From Cannabis sativa (lineage: Eukaryota > Streptophyta > Magnoliopsida > Rosales > Cannabaceae), in assembly GCF_029168945.1 (NCBI RefSeq), contig NC_083605.1:24379280-24443279 (forward strand): a stretch of DNA of 64,000 nt, given 5' to 3'. Position numbers and translations under genes: made by a program. The notes beneath the pieces are model-generated. The model was not told the origin of the DNA, did not search any database, and saw only the letters and a program-made list of their open reading frames with translations. Positions 60,284-64,000 of this stretch are shown in pieces; positions within the stretch are counted from its first letter, which is position 1, and every line of letters starts with the position of its first letter.

Positions 60284-63200
60284 GCAATTCTATCTTATGA
60301 GCTTCCACCATTGTTTCATAATTTGCAAGTCAAGTATGGTCGCCACCATTAGGGTGATCCATACCATACAAAGCACTTACAAACTACTTATCATTCGAGA
60401 TTAAACGGTGCGAAATTGCTAATGAACGTTCCTCCATTAGGGAGGATTACTCACTAAAACAAACGCGGTGTAAAATCCACAATGGAGATCGAATATCTTA
60501 ATAATAAAGCTCATTATTTAAAGAGAGCTGTATTTTCTTTGATTCTCTTTATTTAATCTATTTATTTTAAATATATATTTATTAAAATTTCCAATTTAGA
60601 ATGAAAAATTCTAAATATAAATTTTAATTTAATATTTATAAATTTTACTTAGATGGATATGAAAATAACATGAATTATTTCCATCTTAGTAATAATTTCC
60701 AATAAATATTTAGAAAAATATTCAATTTAAGTTGTTACAAAATTAATTTACAACTCAAATTTAATTTTCTATAAATATATATTGCATTTCGAAAAATTAA
60801 AGTATTCAAGGACACAATTTTCGAAAATGCATGTTAAAATAAAAAAAATTAATCCTGGAAAAATTATTCTAATTTAATGTTGGCCCAAAATTAATTAATA
60901 AAATTAATTTACAACAAAAAATATAATTTTCCTATTTAATTAAATATATAAGAAAATTTCAAATATTTAAGTATGATGATGGAAATCAACTTAAATATTA
61001 ATTTTCTATTTAATTAAATACACTAGAAAAATACTTCAAGCAAAAATATCATCTATCTAGATTTTCCTTTGACTAATTAATTCAATTTCTAATAATATAC
61101 TTTAATTCAATTTATTTTAAATTAATCAATAAATGAAAAAATCATTGATTTAAGTTGATCCAAGAATTAATTTACAACTTAATCTATTTTTCAAGATAAA
61201 TTCAAAATCATCTTGCATTATGAAATGCAATTTCGAAAATTGATTAATAAAATAAAGAAAAATATATTTTACTTCATTTATTTTAATAAATCATTAAATG
61301 AAAAAATCATTGATTTAAGTTGGTCCAAAATTAAAAATAAATAATTTACAACTTTAATCTATTTTTCAAATAAAATTCGAAATTCTAGCATTTAAGAAAT
61401 GCAATTTCGAAATTTGATTAATAAAATAAAGAAAAAATATATTTTGAAAATTATTTAAATTTAGTTGAAAAAATAAATTTCAACTAAAAATAATTTTCTA
61501 TTTAATTAAGTGTCATGAAAAAGAAATATTTAAGTATCATGATGAAAATCAACTTAGATATTTAATTTTCAAATTAATTAAATGTATTAAATTCAAGAAA
61601 TAAATAATTAAGTGTAGAGAAGGCTTAATTATTAATCTCTAATTTAATACTAGGAAAAAATATACTTAAAATAAATTGTACCAAAATTAATTATTTAAAT
61701 AATTAATTTCACAATGTATAATATTTTCCTATTTAATATTAGAAATAATAAGTAGTCTAGAAATAACTATCTAGAAAATATCTTATTTGACTAAGTATCT
61801 TTTCCACAAAATTTGAAAAAATATCTAATTTAAGTTGTATTAGAAAAAAAAATCTAGAACCTAAATATTTTCAAATTTAAATTTAATTAAATATCAAAAA
61901 TTAAGTTGTAACCACTTAATTTAAAAATATTCCATTTTAAGTTAATATTCGAAAAGATATTAACTTAAAAAATATCTAAAGAATCTTAATAACCAATGCC
62001 TAAAATTCCTCAACTTAATTTTGAAATTTTAAATCCAAAAGATATTCAGATTTAAGTTGGTTAGTTGTAGATAACTAAATATCAACTTAAATAGGAATAT
62101 TTAATGAAAAATTTAAATTAAGCTTTAGAAAGAATCTAGATGGTTATAATTCTATATTTAATTAAATACAAGAAAATACATATAGTTTAGCTTAGAATAT
62201 ATAATTCTTTAAACTATGGTTTTCTTAAATTAATTTCAAAATAAATGAAATTAATTATGTTGCTAATCAATTTTATTAGGTTAAACTAGTTTAATTAACC
62301 TAGTACAATTATTCAAATCAGGCAAATGGGCCTTCACAATTGGGGTGGTTCATGTGAGGAGGTGCTGGGTTCAGTATGTCGTACCCACTACTATGGCTTC
62401 CAACTCTCACACAAGGCCCAAAAGAGAGGAATTTAACCTTAAAATGAACAACTGTTATTAATTGAATAGGCCCAAAAACTAAATGGGACTAAATAAAATC
62501 TATTAAGAACTATGATATTTTATTTAGCAACAACAACCTATATGCATCTATAATGAAATTAAACACATAGGCTCACACAGGCACACAATTTGGATGGGTC
62601 CTATGATGTTGCTAGGTCATACACAAATGAAAAAAGATTGTGAAAATTACCTGTTACAAATTATTTACTTGACCAAGGGAGCCATGAGTTAAAATCAGAT
62701 CATTGGATCTGTCAACAAGTTAACCATGGCTATTTGCAATCAAGCAATAATAGGTTTTAAAAACTTACAAACAAGCTAAAACACATACTCCTGCAACAAG
62801 GTTAGCTGGATAGTTGGATGTAGGATTTATTTAATTTAAAATAATAATTAATTAAAAAAAAATTCGAAAATTTAAAGAAAATTTGAAAAATTCGAAATTA
62901 AAAAAAAATTAAATTTAAAATTAAACCTACAATTTTGAAAAATTAGGTTTCAACCAACCTAAATTTCATTTCAAAATTTGCTAACTACTTTTAAAATTTA
63001 AATGTTATTTTATAAATACAAATTAAATAAAAAATTAAAAAAAGATAAATGAATATCCTTTTCAGATTTTAAATGTAATTTAAATAAATAAAATAACAAA
63101 ATTTAAAAGTTAGCAAAATATCTTACATCTATTTAAAATTACATGATTATAGTTATCTTATTTTAAATTTAAATAAGGTCAAATTATTTAAAAAAAAAAT

Positions 63201-63521
63201 TAATTTAAAAATTTAAAGTCTGACCTTAAATTTAAAAATAAGATAAGATATAATCAAATTTAAAAATAAGATAAGATATAATCAAATTTAAAAATAAGAT
63301 AGATTATTAAGAAAAAAAGATAGATACTAACTATTTTTAAATTCAAATTACACTAATATCTTGAATTAAATTTAAAAAATATTAAATTAATTCATAATGA
63401 TAATTAGAATTGAATTAGGAATAGTAATAGTATAAATACAGAACTACACAAAAAATCGGAAGTTAATTCTATGAAAAAGCATGAAAAAACGAAGAAAAAC
63501 GAAAAAATTGTGAGCTGTACA

Positions 63522-63544
63522 GACAGTATGCCAAGCATACTGTC
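63522..63544 (-). other. Stem-loop in the E3 leader, near the PBS
   Basis: GACAGTATGC and GCATACTGTC form a perfect 10-bp inverted repeat with a CAA spacer. It is followed by a GC-rich block (63545-63625). It is equivalent to 47794-47820 in E2. E1 keeps the flanks (CTGTACGGACAG at about 18154) but lacks the rest. Confidence 0.75.
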
Positions 63545-63892
63545 CATGGGCGCAGGGGGCTGCGTGGGCGTGAAACGTAGGCGCAGGGGGCTGCTTGCAG
63601 CCTCTCCGCGCGCGCACGTGGTGCAGCGACACAACCCGATTTTTTCAAAACTTCAAAAAATCATAACTAATTCAAATTAAATCGAAATTGAGTTCTGTAA
63701 AAAAGTAACTTGCTTAAGTTTTTCCATACTATCCAATAAAAATAATTCCAGAAAAAGATTTTCAATTATTTTTCACGAAAATTCACAAACATCAATCAAT
63801 CATCAAATAACACTCAATACAACATGATACCATCCAAAACATCAAACAATCGTTTTAAAGTCCAAATTTCTTGCAAGTAAATCAATTACCAT

Positions 63893-63905
63893 GGCTCTGA
63901 TACCA
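63893..63905 (-). other. Primer-binding site of E3, canonical initiator-Met form
   Basis: Minus strand TGGTATCAGAGCC, two bases from the LTR. It establishes the minus orientation of the family and is the reference for the variant sites in E1 and E2. Confidence 0.88.
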
Positions 63906-63907
63906 GT

Positions 63908-64000
63908 TGTTGGAAATTATTTTACCAGGATCTTAGATCTACTCACAAGTATGTTGATTAACACCCTAAATATGAACTTTCTAAAACGATGAAATAAACA
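63908..64000 (-). mobile_element. E3 LTR (5' LTR), first 93 bases in the window
   Basis: TGTTGGAAATTATTTTACCAGG and onward matches the start of the LTR at 55444. The window ends inside it. Confidence 0.92.

Larger units (their letters stand above)
57328..63907 (-). mobile_element. E3 interior, no recognisable coding genes
   Basis: 6.58 kb, extremely AT-rich from about 60500 to 63450. A 100-codon minus-strand frame at 58271-58573 (QPKRSIPFSFLRHNSR..., WETLVIKIHCEFKQVMD...) is shared with E1 but matches no domain I know. Its retention in two copies may reflect recent common origin only. The gag region of E2 has no counterpart frame here. Confidence 0.75.
51116..64000 (-). mobile_element. Athila-like Gypsy element, continuing beyond the window
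   Basis: 3' LTR 51116-52714, polypurine tract, end of pol 52935, integrase to 53900, then the zinc-finger part at 55343-55443. Two insertions lie within it: the Cassandra array 53901-55342 and E3 from 55444. The rest of pol, gag and the 5' LTR must lie to the right of E3, outside the window. Confidence 0.8.
55444..64000 (-). mobile_element. E3: third Copia-type element, truncated by the window end
   Basis: 3' LTR 55444-57327, PPT 57328-57342, interior to 63907, and the first 93 bases of the second LTR (63908-64000). It is closer to E1 than to E2 in both LTR and interior. No gag or pol frame is visible. It entered the Athila-like integrase 101 bp to the right of the Cassandra array. Confidence 0.92.

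Overview
This is a eudicot plant nuclear window, probably from a mid-sized or large genome. The evidence is AT-rich DNA dominated by nested LTR retrotransposons, plant-specific elements (Cassandra, Athila-like, CACTA, PIF/Harbinger) and one intron-containing plant-only gene. A Rosales/Cannabaceae origin is only a weak impression from the Copia LTR style. I see no bacterial operon, CRISPR array, tRNA gene or functional rRNA gene.

Layout, left part (1-21.5 kb). An old Ty3/Gypsy element on the minus strand (LTR 1539-5425, decayed interior 1-1538) was hit by a Copia that is now a solo LTR (1662-3602, TSD AATAA). Beyond it lies a decayed minus-strand gag-like gene in three blocks (5426-6207, 9859-10030, 21236-21480). 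A CACTA transposon (6208-9855, TSD ATT) split it, and so did a Cassandra TRIM carrying 5S-rRNA-derived sequence (10031-21230, TSD GTTTT). The Cassandra was itself split inside its first LTR by a young 10.3-kb Copia-type element, E1 (10110-20367, TSD AGGTC). A MULE-type MITE (9-bp TSD) sits in one arm of a 57-bp inverted repeat inside the CACTA.

Middle (21.5-29.9 kb). This holds the only intact host gene: a five-exon, minus-strand, serine/proline/arginine-rich protein of 581 codons resembling the Arabidopsis BASIC PROLINE-RICH PROTEIN (BPP) microtubule-associated family (23422-27681). It is flanked on both sides by related inverted-repeat elements rich in CGGTTTGGTCGG motifs.

Right part (29.9-64 kb). 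A plus-strand Gypsy element (5' LTR 29879-37165, gag, protease, RT, RNase H, start of integrase to 51115) was invaded three times. A PIF/Harbinger transposon (29928-34896, TSD TTA) sits in its LTR, a Copia-type element E2 (39990-50172, TSD AAATC) sits in its RT region, and a minus-strand Athila-like Gypsy element (51116 to beyond the window) sits in its integrase. The Athila-like element contains a three-LTR Cassandra array (53901-55342, TSD CTAAC) and a third Copia-type element, E3 (55444 to beyond the window).

The most unusual items are: a captured cyclin-D3-like first-exon fragment with its LxCxE motif inside the PIF element; the tandem Cassandra; and the E1/E2/E3 family. That family has 1.9-kb LTRs, no recognisable pol, gag in only one copy, a variant primer-binding site in two of three copies, and conserved repeat and stem-loop islands in a very AT-rich leader.
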